A stretch of 64,000 nucleotides of DNA from Kitasatospora acidiphila. Lineage in GTDB: Bacteria > Actinomycetota > Actinomycetes > Streptomycetales > Streptomycetaceae. The position numbers and the translations under genes were made by a program. Numbering within the stretch: the first letter of the stretch is position 1; each line of letters opens with the position of its first letter. The stretch is from NCBI RefSeq assembly GCF_006636205.1, contig NZ_VIGB01000001.1, positions 62,001 through 126,000 on the forward strand. Direction: 5' to 3'. This document shows, in pieces, positions 51,814 to 59,956 of the stretch. Under the pieces are notes generated by a model that saw only the letters and a list, made by a program, of their open reading frames with translations, did not search any database and was not told the DNA's origin.

Positions 51814-53490
51814 ATGTCCGATAGGCGGATCCTCGTCCCGGTCGGCCCTCAGGCCTGGCGGTGGCGAACCTTCAGCGGCGAGCGGACCCTGGTGGTCGCC
51901 GCGCGGACGGTCACGTCGCTGGTCCGGGTCCTGGACGTGCTTCCCGCGGTCGTGCCCGACGACCCCCGGGTGGCCGTGGTCTTCGCCTACGATCCGTCAT
52001 CGGCGTTCAACGACGGTGTGCTCGACCTGCTGCGGTCGCTCGGCTGCCGCACCCTCCCATGGTCCCAACTGGCGGAGATCCAGCCCGATCTGCTGCTCTC
52101 GGCGAGCGAGAACATCGGCGCCCCGGCCGGCGACTTCCCGCTGCTGATCCTGCCGCACGGCATCGGGTTCCAGAAGTTCGTTCCCGACTCGGCGAGTTCG
52201 AGCACCCGGCTGTCGGGGCTGGTCGCCGATGAGCTCCTGACCGCCCGCCGGGCCTGGCTGGCCGTCTCGCACCCGGACCAGGAACGGCAGTTGGCGGCCA
52301 GCCACCCCAGCACGGTCGGGCGGACGGTGCTGGTCGGCGATCCCGTGCTGGACCGGCTGCGGGCCAGCCGGCGCTGGCGCGAGCGGTACCGCAGTGCGCT
52401 CGGCATCGCGGGCAACCAGCGCCTGGTGGTGCTGAGTTCCACCTGGGGCTCCGGGTCGCTGATCGGCACCCACCCCGATCTGCCGATGGAGCTGCTCGCC
52501 CAGCTGCCAGCCGACGAGTTCCGGGTGGCGCTGGTGCTGCACCCCAACGTCCCTTCGGCGCACGGCTCCTGGCAGGTGCGGGTGCTGCAGCAGAGCGCCG
52601 TCGACGCCGGCCTGCTGCTGGTCGACCCGCTGGACGGGTGGCAGCAGGCGCTGGTGGCGTCCGACCTGGTGATCGGGGACCACGGCTCGGTGACGCTCTA
52701 CGGCGCGGCGCTGGGCAAGCCCGTACTGCTGGCCGCGTTCGGCTCCGAGTCGGTTCCTGGGACGGCGGGATCGGCCCTGCGCGAGGCCGCCGACTGGCTG
52801 GAGACCAGCGCCCCGCTGCGCCCCCGACTCGAAGCCGCGCTGGCGGAGCACCGGCCGGACCGGCTGACCGGGATCACCGACCGGGCCTTCGCCGAACCGG
52901 GGATGGCACTGCCCAGACTGCGCCAACTGGTCTACCGGCTGCTGGGACTTGGCGAGCCCAAGGTCCCGACGCGCGGCGCCCAGGCGTTCCCGCTGCCGCC
53001 GCAGATCCCGGCCCGGGTCACCTCGATGCTGGTGGCAACCACCGTGGCGGACACGGCCGATGGCGGGCTCCGGGTGGACGTCGAGCGCTTCCCGGCCCCG
53101 GTCGCCAAGCGCGGCGAGGAGAGCGGCGACCGCTTCTGGCACCTCGCGAGCGACGTGGACGAGCCGGACACCGAGCTCAGCGAGAGCGCCTCCGTACTGC
53201 TCTGCGGCGACGTGCTGTCCGGCACCGACACCGGGACGGCCCGGATCACCACCCTGCTGGCCGACTTCCCCGGCGCCCTACTGGCCGCGCTGCCCCTGGA
53301 GCACGGCTGCCTGGTCGGCTTGCGGGACGGCCGGGTCATCGCGGTCGACCCCATGCACGGCCCGCCCCCGGACCCCGGCCTGGCAGCGGCAGCCGTCTAC
53401 GCCTGCCTGCGGACGGGCCGGGAGCCGGCGGACACGGTGGTGACGCTCCGCTGCGGACCGCAGCAGCGGCAGGTCCGGCTCACCGGCTGA
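51814..53490 (+). CDS. GT-B/CDP-glycerol glycerophosphotransferase-like protein
   Basis: 558 residues, soluble. The first ~380 residues look like a GT-B fold of the CDP-glycerol glycerophosphotransferase/sulfate-group glycosyltransferase kind: FAYDPSSAFNDGVLDLL, LLILPHGIGFQKFVP, VLVGDPVLDRLRAS, VLSSTWGSGSLIG, then VALVLHPN and the C-terminal DLVIGDHGSVTLYGAALGKP that would hold the nucleotide. The last ~150 residues are a separate domain with alternating strands. In some genomes relatives are mislabelled as translation initiation factors. GGAGGG sets ATG 51814. It is convergent with a STAND NTPase gene 34 bp away. Confidence 0.65.
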   Translation: MSDRRILVPVGPQAWRWRTFSGERTLVVAARTVTSLVRVLDVLPAVVPDDPRVAVVFAYDPSSAFNDGVLDLLRSLGCRTLPWSQLAEIQPDLLLSASENIGAPAGDFPLLILPHGIGFQKFVPDSASSSTRLSGLVADELLTARRAWLAVSHPDQERQLAASHPSTVGRTVLVGDPVLDRLRASRRWRERYRSALGIAGNQRLVVLSSTWGSGSLIGTHPDLPMELLAQLPADEFRVALVLHPNVPSAHGSWQVRVLQQSAVDAGLLLVDPLDGWQQALVASDLVIGDHGSVTLYGAALGKPVLLAAFGSESVPGTAGSALREAADWLETSAPLRPRLEAALAEHRPDRLTGITDRAFAEPGMALPRLRQLVYRLLGLGEPKVPTRGAQAFPLPPQIPARVTSMLVATTVADTADGGLRVDVERFPAPVAKRGEESGDRFWHLASDVDEPDTELSESASVLLCGDVLSGTDTGTARITTLLADFPGALLAALPLEHGCLVGLRDGRVIAVDPMHGPPPDPGLAAAAVYACLRTGREPADTVVTLRCGPQQRQVRLTG

Positions 53491-53514
53491 GCGACTGAGC
53501 GACTGAGCGACTGA
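53491..53514. repeat. 8-bp tandem repeat at stop codon
   Basis: GCGACTGA occurs three times in a row directly after the TGA of the GT-B-like gene, each copy carrying another TGA. Confidence 0.8.
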
Positions 53515-53524
53515 GGAGGGAGCG

Positions 53525-55735
53525 TCAGCCAGCCAGCCGGGCTACGAGTTCTGCGGCGCGGGGGCTGCCGCCCGTCTGGTAGATCTCCAGGGCGCGTGAC
53601 AGGCAGTGGCGGGCTTGCTCGGCGTCATCCAGCACATCTGCCAAGTCCTCCAGCGCCTGCGCCTCGTAGTGCCCCGCGCGCTGCTCGCGGAGTTCACCGG
53701 CGGCGGCGCTCAGGTCGGCCGCCGCACCGCTGCGGTCGCCCTGCCTGGCGCGGACCCGGCCCAGGTCGGCCAGAGCCCTGGCGGCCATCCGCCGGTCGTA
53801 CAGGGCCAGGAAGGTGCGGCGGGCGGCCTCCAGGGCGGTCAGCGCGGTGTCGAGGTCGCCCGCCGCCGCCTGGGCGCAGCCGAGGAAGTAGCCGGCCAGC
53901 GCCGCGCCGCGCTCCTCACCGGCCTGGATGTTGAGGGCCAGTGAGCTGCGATAGGCGGCGATCGCCCGCTGCGGGTCGTGGCGGTCCAGGTAGCGCCCGA
54001 GGAACTCCTGGACGGAGGCCTGGAGCACCAGGTGCCCGGACTCGACGGCACGCCGCTCGGCGATCTCCAGTTGCTCCCGGGCCTGCTCGTCCCGGCCGAG
54101 GTCGAGCAGCGGGCGGGACAGCAGGCTGCGCAGCCGCGCTTCGGCAGCGGGCACGCCGTCCCGGGCGGCGGCATCGGCGCCGAGTTCGGCCGCCTCGCGC
54201 CAGTCGGCGAGGTGGCGGTGGTGCAGGAACAGCACGGTGAGGACTTCGGACAGCTGCCAGGTCTGCCGGTCGAGGCCGTAGCGGGCGGCGGCGCGCAGGG
54301 TGGCGAGCAGGTTGGCCCGCTCGGCCTCCAGCCAGGCGATGGCGTCCTGCGCGGGCGCGTCGGCCGCGGCGAACGGGGAGTGGGCGACGGCGGCCGACAC
54401 GTCTGCGACGCCGAGGATGTCGGCGAGGTCGACGATCCGCAGCCGGTCGGCTCGGACCGTGAGGTCGGCCAGCGCGGTGAGGGCCAGGTAGTGGCCGGTG
54501 GCCCGGGTGACGATCTGCCGTTCGGTGTCCGGCCGTTCGGCCTGGCGCACGCCCTCCAGGGCGTGCAGTCGCACCAGGTCGTGCAGCCGGTAGCGGCCGT
54601 CCTCGGCCACGCCGAGCAGGCTCGCCGCCTCCAAGGTGTCCAGCAGCGGCTGCACTTGATGAGGCGTCAGATCACTGGCCACGGCGGCCAGGGCGGCGTC
54701 GAAGCTGCGTCCGGGCAGGCCGCCGAGGGTGCGGTAGAGGGCGGCGGCGGGTGCGGGCAGGTCGCGGTAGGCGAGTTCGAGTGCTGCGGACACGGTGCGC
54801 TCCTCGTGGGCGGAGGATACCGAGATGTGGCTCAACCTGCCTTGTTCGTCGGCGAGTTCGGCCACCAGGTCGGCGATGGTCAGCCGCTGGCGGATCTGCA
54901 GCCGGGCGGCGGCGATCCGCAGCGCGATCGGCAGTCCGCCGCACAGCTCGGCCAGGCGGACGGCGGCCTCGGGCGCGGCGTCGATGCGTCGTTGGCCGCA
55001 GAGCGTGCCGAGCAGGTGCAGTGCGCCCTCGGCGTCGAGGGTGTCCAGCGGCAGCAGGGCCGCGCCGTCGAGCGCGAGTTCGCCCAGCCGCCAGGTGCTG
55101 GTGGCCAGCAGCGCACTGCCCGCGCCCTGCGGGACCAGGGGCCGGACCTGGGCGGGGTGGGTCACGTCGTCCAGCACCACCAGCATCCGGCGGTCGGCGG
55201 ACATGGTCCGGAAGAGCGCGGTGCGTTCGGCGAGGCCCGTCGGCAGGTAGGACTCCTCGACGCCCAGGGCCCGCAGGCACATGGCCAGGGCCTCCGAGAC
55301 GTCGGCGCCGCCCCCACCCGACCTGTCGCCACTGCCACTGCCACTACCGCGCAGGGCGGCGAAGTCGATGAAGAGCTGGCCGCCGGGGAAGCGCCGCTGG
55401 TTGTGGTGGGCCCACTGGCAGGCGGTCGCCGTCTTGCCGACGCCGGGGAGGCCGCTGACCACGCCGACCGGGCAGTGCGCGGTGGCCTCGCCGTCCTCGA
55501 TCAGCACCCCGTCGAGGTGGGCCAAGTCGCGCCGGCGGTTGACGAATCGGCCGACCGGCCGGGGCACCTGGTCGGGCCGCCGGTCGGCGTGGCGGGGTGG
55601 TGCCGGGGCCTGGTGGTAGTTGAAGGTGATGCCGCCGTGCACCTCCCGGGCCTGGACCACCGGGCCGTGGACCGTGCTGCCCGACAGGCTGTTGGACACG
55701 CTCCCGTGCTCCGGCCGGTCCGCTGTGCCGCCCAT
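53525..55735 (-). CDS. STAND NTPase: NB-ARC + TPR (AfsR-like without SARP domain)
   Basis: 736 residues. The first ~40 hold NSLSGSTVHGPVVQAREVHG, a repeating strand motif (SGxVxGxVVQA) found at the start of many actinobacterial STAND proteins. Then an NB-ARC ATPase with Walker A GLPGVGKTA (95-103) and Walker B RMLVVLDDV (183-191), GGLPIALRIAAARL of the GxP motif, a winged-helix region (LHDLVRLHALEGVRQAERPD), and from ~450 a TPR array (LGRDEQAREQLEIAERRA, AIAAYRSSLALNIQAGEERG). STAND proteins oligomerise on sensing a ligand and serve as regulators or immune effectors. No effector domain is evident. ATG 55735 is preferred to a longer Arg-rich frame. Confidence 0.85.
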   Translation of the reverse strand: MGGTADRPEHGSVSNSLSGSTVHGPVVQAREVHGGITFNYHQAPAPPRHADRRPDQVPRPVGRFVNRRRDLAHLDGVLIEDGEATAHCPVGVVSGLPGVGKTATACQWAHHNQRRFPGGQLFIDFAALRGSGSGSGDRSGGGGADVSEALAMCLRALGVEESYLPTGLAERTALFRTMSADRRMLVVLDDVTHPAQVRPLVPQGAGSALLATSTWRLGELALDGAALLPLDTLDAEGALHLLGTLCGQRRIDAAPEAAVRLAELCGGLPIALRIAAARLQIRQRLTIADLVAELADEQGRLSHISVSSAHEERTVSAALELAYRDLPAPAAALYRTLGGLPGRSFDAALAAVASDLTPHQVQPLLDTLEAASLLGVAEDGRYRLHDLVRLHALEGVRQAERPDTERQIVTRATGHYLALTALADLTVRADRLRIVDLADILGVADVSAAVAHSPFAAADAPAQDAIAWLEAERANLLATLRAAARYGLDRQTWQLSEVLTVLFLHHRHLADWREAAELGADAAARDGVPAAEARLRSLLSRPLLDLGRDEQAREQLEIAERRAVESGHLVLQASVQEFLGRYLDRHDPQRAIAAYRSSLALNIQAGEERGAALAGYFLGCAQAAAGDLDTALTALEAARRTFLALYDRRMAARALADLGRVRARQGDRSGAAADLSAAAGELREQRAGHYEAQALEDLADVLDDAEQARHCLSRALEIYQTGGSPRAAELVARLAG

Positions 55736-55864
55736 CGCCTCACCCCCGCCTCTCCGCCTTCGCGCCGACGCACGGCCGAACTCGCCGGCCGAGAGCCACC
55801 GTACTGGAAGCGACTGCCACGGGCATGGCACTGACACCGGTTGCGCTGCGCCGCCGGCCGGCCG

Positions 55865-56311
55865 TCACTCGCAGGTCCGCTCCGGCGCCGGGTAGGCGAA
55901 GCGGCCCAGGAGTTCGCGGAACCGGCCGCGCTCGGCCGGCTCCAGGCACGTCAGCAGCCGCTCCTCGGTCCGACTGGCCGCGACCAGCACCTCCGCCAAG
56001 GCCGCCTCGCCCGCATCGGTGAGTTCCACTGCGTGCGCCCGGCGGTCGGTGGGGTGGGGTCGGCGGCGGACCAGGCCGCGGGACTCCAGGCTGTCGATGT
56101 GGCGGACCATCGCGGACTTGTCGGAGCCCACGCTGTCCATCAGTTGGCGCTGCGTCTGCGAACCGAGCAGGCCCAGGTTGATCAGTACCGCCGCGTACAC
56201 GTTCTCCAGTTCCAGCGGGCGCAGTTCCTCGGCGAAGGTCCGTGCGGCGCGCAGGTGGGCGTGGCGCAGCGCCAGTCCCAGCGGAGCAGGCGGTGGTTGC
56301 TTCTCGGTCAT
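55865..56311 (-). CDS. MarR family regulator
   Basis: 148 residues with MarR helices LELENVYAAVLINLGLLG, QRQLMDSVGSDKSAMVRHID and wing RRRPHPTDRRAHAVELTDAG. No ribosome binding site is seen before ATG 56311, so the mRNA may be nearly leaderless. It is divergent from the membrane protein-multicopper oxidase pair and a double palindrome lies in between. Confidence 0.9.
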   Translation of the reverse strand: MTEKQPPPAPLGLALRHAHLRAARTFAEELRPLELENVYAAVLINLGLLGSQTQRQLMDSVGSDKSAMVRHIDSLESRGLVRRRPHPTDRRAHAVELTDAGEAALAEVLVAASRTEERLLTCLEPAERGRFRELLGRFAYPAPERTCE

Positions 56312-56333
56312 AAGGACAGTATAGGATCACTCT

Positions 56334-56359
56334 GAGATTGTCTCATCTGAGACTATCTC
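56334..56359. promoter_or_regulatory. candidate MarR operator
   Basis: GAGATTGTCTCA (56334-56345) and TGAGACTATCTC (56348-56359) are inverted copies with one mismatch around a 2-nt centre, in the 86-bp gap between divergent start codons 56311 and 56398. Confidence 0.7.
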
Positions 56360-56397
56360 TCTGGGGACTGAATTCCTGACACCACTCGGGGGTCGCA

Positions 56398-56862
56398 ATG
56401 TCGCTCAACCCTGCCCGGCCGCGCTGGCCGTTGATCACCCTCCGGGTGACTGCGGGCCTCACCGCGCTGCTCGCACTCATCCAACCGATCCTGGCCGGCG
56501 GATTCCTGCAGGGGTACTACCCGCTGCTCGACGCCCACATGATGGCCGCCATGATCCTCGCCACCGCGGTGCTGCTCAGCGTCATCGCCGCCGTGCTCGC
56601 CTGGCGGCTGAGCGGGCTGCCGAACCGGACCGCCGTGCAGTACGGAATCCTGCTGCTGTGCTGCGTGGCGCAGATCAGCCTCGGGTTCTCGCGCGTGCTG
56701 CTGATCCACATTCCGCTGGGTGTGGGCATCTTCGTGATGGCCGAGAAGTTCGCCGTCGAGGTCTTCCAGTTCAAGCCGGCGGCCGGCTCGGCTCCGGCAG
56801 CGGCTCCCACCATGGCCGACCTGACCGCCGTGGCCGCCGCCGGGCCGGAGGTCGCGGAATGA
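56398..56862 (+). CDS. small four-span membrane protein
   Basis: 154 residues with spans near ITLRVTAGLTALLALIQPIL, DAHMMAAMILATAVLLSVIA, YGILLLCCVAQISLG and IPLGVGIFVM. Conserved-looking His in DAHMM and LIHIPLG recall heme-binding bundles, but I cannot assign a family with confidence. It overlaps the multicopper oxidase gene by ATGA, so the two are co-expressed and may work together at the membrane. Confidence 0.75.
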   Translation: MSLNPARPRWPLITLRVTAGLTALLALIQPILAGGFLQGYYPLLDAHMMAAMILATAVLLSVIAAVLAWRLSGLPNRTAVQYGILLLCCVAQISLGFSRVLLIHIPLGVGIFVMAEKFAVEVFQFKPAAGSAPAAAPTMADLTAVAAAGPEVAE

Positions 56863-58442
56863 GCAGCGGGCTGACGAGGCGTCAACTCCTTGGTGCCGGT
56901 GGCGCGGCGGTACTAGGGGTCGGGGTGGCGGTCGGGGCCCCGCCGCTGCTGGGCATGCTGATACCCGGCGGGCAGCCCGGTCTACTGCTGAGCAGCAAGG
57001 TGCCGCTACCGCCGCGCTACCAGGCCGAGTTGCCGATCCCCGCGGTCATCCAGCCGGTCCGCAGCGACGCCACCACCGACTACTACGAGATCACCGCCCG
57101 CGCCGCGACGGCCCGGATCCTGCCCGGCCAGGACACCGAGGTCTGGGGCTACCAGGGCACCTTCCCCGGCCCGACCATCGAGTCCCGCTCGGGGCGGCGC
57201 ACCGTCGTCACCCACCGCAACGCACTGCCGCACGCCACCGCCGTCCACCTGCACGGCGGCCACACCCCGCACGACAGCGACGGCTACCCGCTGGACCTGA
57301 TCAGCCCGCAGGGCGGCGGCGACGCCATGGCGGGGATGGGCGGGATGAGCAAGATGGCGGGCATGCCCGGCATGAGCGGCGCCACCTTCCAGCCGCAGCG
57401 CGACTACACCTACCCGATGAACCAGCGGGCCGCGACGCTCTGGTACCACGACCACACCATGGGCTTCACCGGCCCGCAGGTGTACCGCGGCCTGGCCGGC
57501 TTCCATCTGGTCCGGGACGACGAGGAGGCCGCGCTCGGCCTGCCGCACGGCCCGCGCGAGCTGCCGCTGATGATCGCCGACCGCGCGTTCGCCGCCGACG
57601 GCTCCTTCGCCTACCCCGCGCTGGACGGCAACGAGGGCAAGCCGGGCGTGACGGACGCCTACATGAACGGCGTACTGGGTGACGTGATCCTGGTCAACGG
57701 CGCGCCCTGGCCGGTCGCCCGGGTGGACCGGGCCCGCTACCGGCTGCGGATGCTCAACGGCTCCAACGCGCGCCGCTACCGGCTGGCGCTCGACCCGCAG
57801 CCGCCGGGCGGCGGCGGCCTGCTGCAGATCGGCTCGGACGGCGGCCTGCTGGAGCGCCCGACCGCCCATGACACACTGGAGTTGGCACCCGCCGAGCGCT
57901 TCGACGTGGTGGTCGACTTCGCCCGCTACCCGGCCGGAACCAGCGTGCGGTTGGTCAACCAGCTCGGCAGCGGCTCGACCAGTGAGGTGATGCGCTTCGA
58001 CATCGGCAGCGGCGGCGGCGCGGACGACTCCCGGGTGCCGGCCAAGCTGTCCTCCATCGAGCGCCTCGACCCGGCCAAGGCGGCGGCCACCCGCACCTTC
58101 GTCTTCCAGAAGTCCCAGAACAACTGGACGATCAACGGCGACGAGTACCGGCCCGGCCGCTCGCTGGCCTCGCCGAAGCTGGGCCAGGTGGAGATCTGGC
58201 GGTTCATCACCGACTTCCACCACCCCGTCCACATGCACCTGGACCCGTTCCAGGTGGTCAGCCGCAACGGCGACGCGCCCGGCGCGTACGACGCCGGCTG
58301 GAAGGACACCGTGGACGTCCTCCCCGCCCAGGGCGTGGAGGTCGCCGTCCGGTTCACCGACTACGCGGGTCGGTTCCTGCTGCACTGCCACAACCTGGAG
58401 CACGAGGACATGGCGATGATGGCGGAGTTCACCACCGAGTGA
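56859..58442 (+). CDS. multicopper oxidase (CotA/bilirubin oxidase-like), Tat-exported
   Basis: 527 residues. A Tat signal (LTRRQLLGAGGAAVLG) is followed by three cupredoxin domains. The copper ligands are in HLHGGH and WYHDH (N-terminal), and HPVHMHLDPF and HCHNLEHEDMAMM (C-terminal), giving one type 1 and the trinuclear site. A Met-rich insert around 174-187 (MAGMGGMSKMAGMPGMSG) lies between the two N-terminal His pairs and may feed Cu(I), as in copper-tolerance oxidases. It oxidises phenols or metals outside the cell. The divergent MarR regulator suggests control by a phenolic ligand. Confidence 0.92.
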   Translation: MSSGLTRRQLLGAGGAAVLGVGVAVGAPPLLGMLIPGGQPGLLLSSKVPLPPRYQAELPIPAVIQPVRSDATTDYYEITARAATARILPGQDTEVWGYQGTFPGPTIESRSGRRTVVTHRNALPHATAVHLHGGHTPHDSDGYPLDLISPQGGGDAMAGMGGMSKMAGMPGMSGATFQPQRDYTYPMNQRAATLWYHDHTMGFTGPQVYRGLAGFHLVRDDEEAALGLPHGPRELPLMIADRAFAADGSFAYPALDGNEGKPGVTDAYMNGVLGDVILVNGAPWPVARVDRARYRLRMLNGSNARRYRLALDPQPPGGGGLLQIGSDGGLLERPTAHDTLELAPAERFDVVVDFARYPAGTSVRLVNQLGSGSTSEVMRFDIGSGGGADDSRVPAKLSSIERLDPAKAAATRTFVFQKSQNNWTINGDEYRPGRSLASPKLGQVEIWRFITDFHHPVHMHLDPFQVVSRNGDAPGAYDAGWKDTVDVLPAQGVEVAVRFTDYAGRFLLHCHNLEHEDMAMMAEFTTE

Positions 58443-58470
58443 TCACCGCCGAGTGATCACCACCGTGTGA
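58429..58470 (+). repeat. 14-bp tandem triplication at the multicopper oxidase stop
   Basis: TCACCACCGAGTGA (58429-58442, containing the stop) is repeated with small changes at 58443-58456 and 58457-58470; each copy ends in TGA. Confidence 0.85.
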
Positions 58471-58482
58471 AGAGTGCGGCAG

Positions 58483-58519
58483 CCCCTCGGGCCCCCGGTT
58501 CACCACCGGGGCCCGAGGG
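58483..58519. terminator. hairpin terminator after multicopper oxidase
   Basis: CCCTCGGGCCCCCGGT (from 58484) pairs with ACCGGGGCCCGAGGG (to 58519) with one bulged C and a 5-nt loop, between convergent genes. Confidence 0.8.
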
Positions 58520-58525
58520 CGCGGC

Positions 58526-58984
58526 TCAGCCGGCGACGGCCGACAGCAGCGCCAGGTTGCCGGTCTGCCAGGCCTTGGTCATGGTCAAGCCGCCGATCCG
58601 CCAGCCCGATTCGCCGCGCAGCAGGCTGAACCGGTAGTGGCCGCCGAGGGTCCACATCGGCCCGTCGGCCACCCTGGTGAGCAGATGGGTGGCCTGGAAG
58701 TCCGCGGTGACCTCTGCGGTGTCGCCGTCGAGGGTCACCAGGTGGTTGGTGAGCAGGTGCTGCGTGGCGTCGAGCGCCCCGAGCAGATCGCGCCAGGCGC
58801 TCACCAGGGTGTCCGCCGGCAGCTCGACCGGCTCGCCGCCGTTCAGGCTGGTGTAGTCCACCCGCACCTTCTCCGCGAAGACCCGGCTCCGCAGTTGCGC
58901 CCACTCGCGCTTGTCGGTGTGCCAGCACATCCGGGTGCAGGTCTCGACCACCGCGAGCCGGTCACGCAGGTCCTCGTCAATCAT
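58526..58984 (-). CDS. SnoaL-like nuclear transport factor 2 family protein
   Basis: 152 residues: RLAVVETCTRMCWHTDKREW, FAEKVRVDYTSLNGGEPVEL, ATQHLLTNHLVTLDGDTAEV, GGHYRFSLLRGESGWRIGGL. This is the SnoaL_4 type, with a conserved Asp-Tyr and His pair in the cavity, related to ring-hydroxylating dioxygenase small subunits and scytalone dehydratase. GGGGAGG before ATG 58984 sets the start. Confidence 0.85.
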   Translation of the reverse strand: MIDEDLRDRLAVVETCTRMCWHTDKREWAQLRSRVFAEKVRVDYTSLNGGEPVELPADTLVSAWRDLLGALDATQHLLTNHLVTLDGDTAEVTADFQATHLLTRVADGPMWTLGGHYRFSLLRGESGWRIGGLTMTKAWQTGNLALLSAVAG

Positions 58985-59708
58985 CGTGCCTCCCCGTCGT
59001 TGACGCCCCGATTGATGGCCGTGCCGCTCCGGTCGGATCTTCCGGACCAGGGCGGCACCAAGGCCAGCCGATGAGACATTCCGATCTCCAGATGTGATGG
59101 TGGTGATGATGGCGTAACGAACCGTCAGCCGATCGGTCACGCCAATGCCGACAACCCGGGCACGGCTCCCCGACGCAGCCGTTCCCGACGCCGCCCCTCC
59201 CCCGAACAGGCGGCGACGTCAACGGCCGGGGTCACCCCGGGCGGATCGGCAGTTCAGCCCACGGATCAGCCCACGGACGCGACGCCGCCGGGTCTGCGCA
59301 CGCCGAAGCCCTCCGGGTACCCATGGCACGCGGACCGGTTGGCGGCGAACTCGCAGGCTGCGAGGCGGATCTCGTTCATCAGGGCAACCGTAAGTGGACG
59401 GACCGCGTTTGGAAACACCGCTCCGTTCGACTGAGACCGTCCGGCCCCCCGTGATCCGACGCCGTCCGCCACCGCGGCGGCACACTCCGTCACGCCCATC
59501 CCTGCCGCCACCAGCGGTTCCCGCGCGGATCGCATCGGAGTTCGCCGCGCTTCGAACAGAACCTCCCAGCTGATTCCCAGGACTCGCACTTCGGCAGGTA
59601 TGCGACCCATCTCGGCGCCGGAGCACATTCACCCGGCCTCCGAGCGCGTCTGCGGGGCCGATCCCGAAGCGCAACTTTCGAACAGCAAATCGCTGCTTAT
59701 TGCTTGAT

Positions 59709-59742
59709 TCACTCATCCGAGTGAGTTTGATCGCATGCGATC
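59709..59742. promoter_or_regulatory. two adjacent palindromes
   Basis: TCACTCATCCGAGTGA (59709-59724, 6-bp arms) and GATCGCATGCGATC (59729-59742, perfect) lie 4 bp apart in an AT-richer island about 215 bp before the encapsulin start. Confidence 0.45.
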
Positions 59743-59874
59743 CCGTGCCGCCTGTCCAGACCCGGATTCGCCGATTCGAACACGTTCATGAAGACCGGGA
59801 GCGGTCGCAATAATCTCCGTGGCAGACATTCGCAGGCCGCATCGATCAGCCGAACTTCCGCTGCGAGCAAGAGA

Positions 59875-59917
59875 TCTGACACCTGCTCAGGCCCACCCAT
59901 GTCTGACGCCTGTTCAG
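59875..59917. promoter_or_regulatory. direct repeat upstream of encapsulin shell gene
   Basis: TCTGACACCTGCTCAG (59875-59890) and TCTGACGCCTGTTCAG (59902-59917) match at 14 of 16 positions, 27 bp apart, ending 40 bp before the shell start codon. The spacing of between two and three helical turns is suitable for a regulator or for paired promoter elements. Confidence 0.5.
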
Positions 59918-59956
59918 CTCCAGACCACGACCCCAGGATCAGGATCGGGACCAGCC

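Larger units (their letters stand above)
58985..59956. other. 972-bp region without confident gene, upstream of the encapsulin operon
   Basis: The stretch is less GC-rich around 59690-59790 and has no convincing gene. A 37-codon minus-strand frame (59379 down to about 59266, beginning MNEIRLAACEFAANRSA) has protein-like composition with two Cys but no ribosome binding site. Inverted repeats occur at 59709-59724 and 59729-59742, and a direct repeat at 59875-59917. Confidence 0.4.

Noticed and set aside
59266..59379. RiPP precursor or small Cys-containing peptide (MNEIRLAACEFAANRSA...)
   Set aside because: No ribosome binding site, no RiPP enzymes nearby, and the frame runs on upstream without a stop, so it is not distinguishable from chance.
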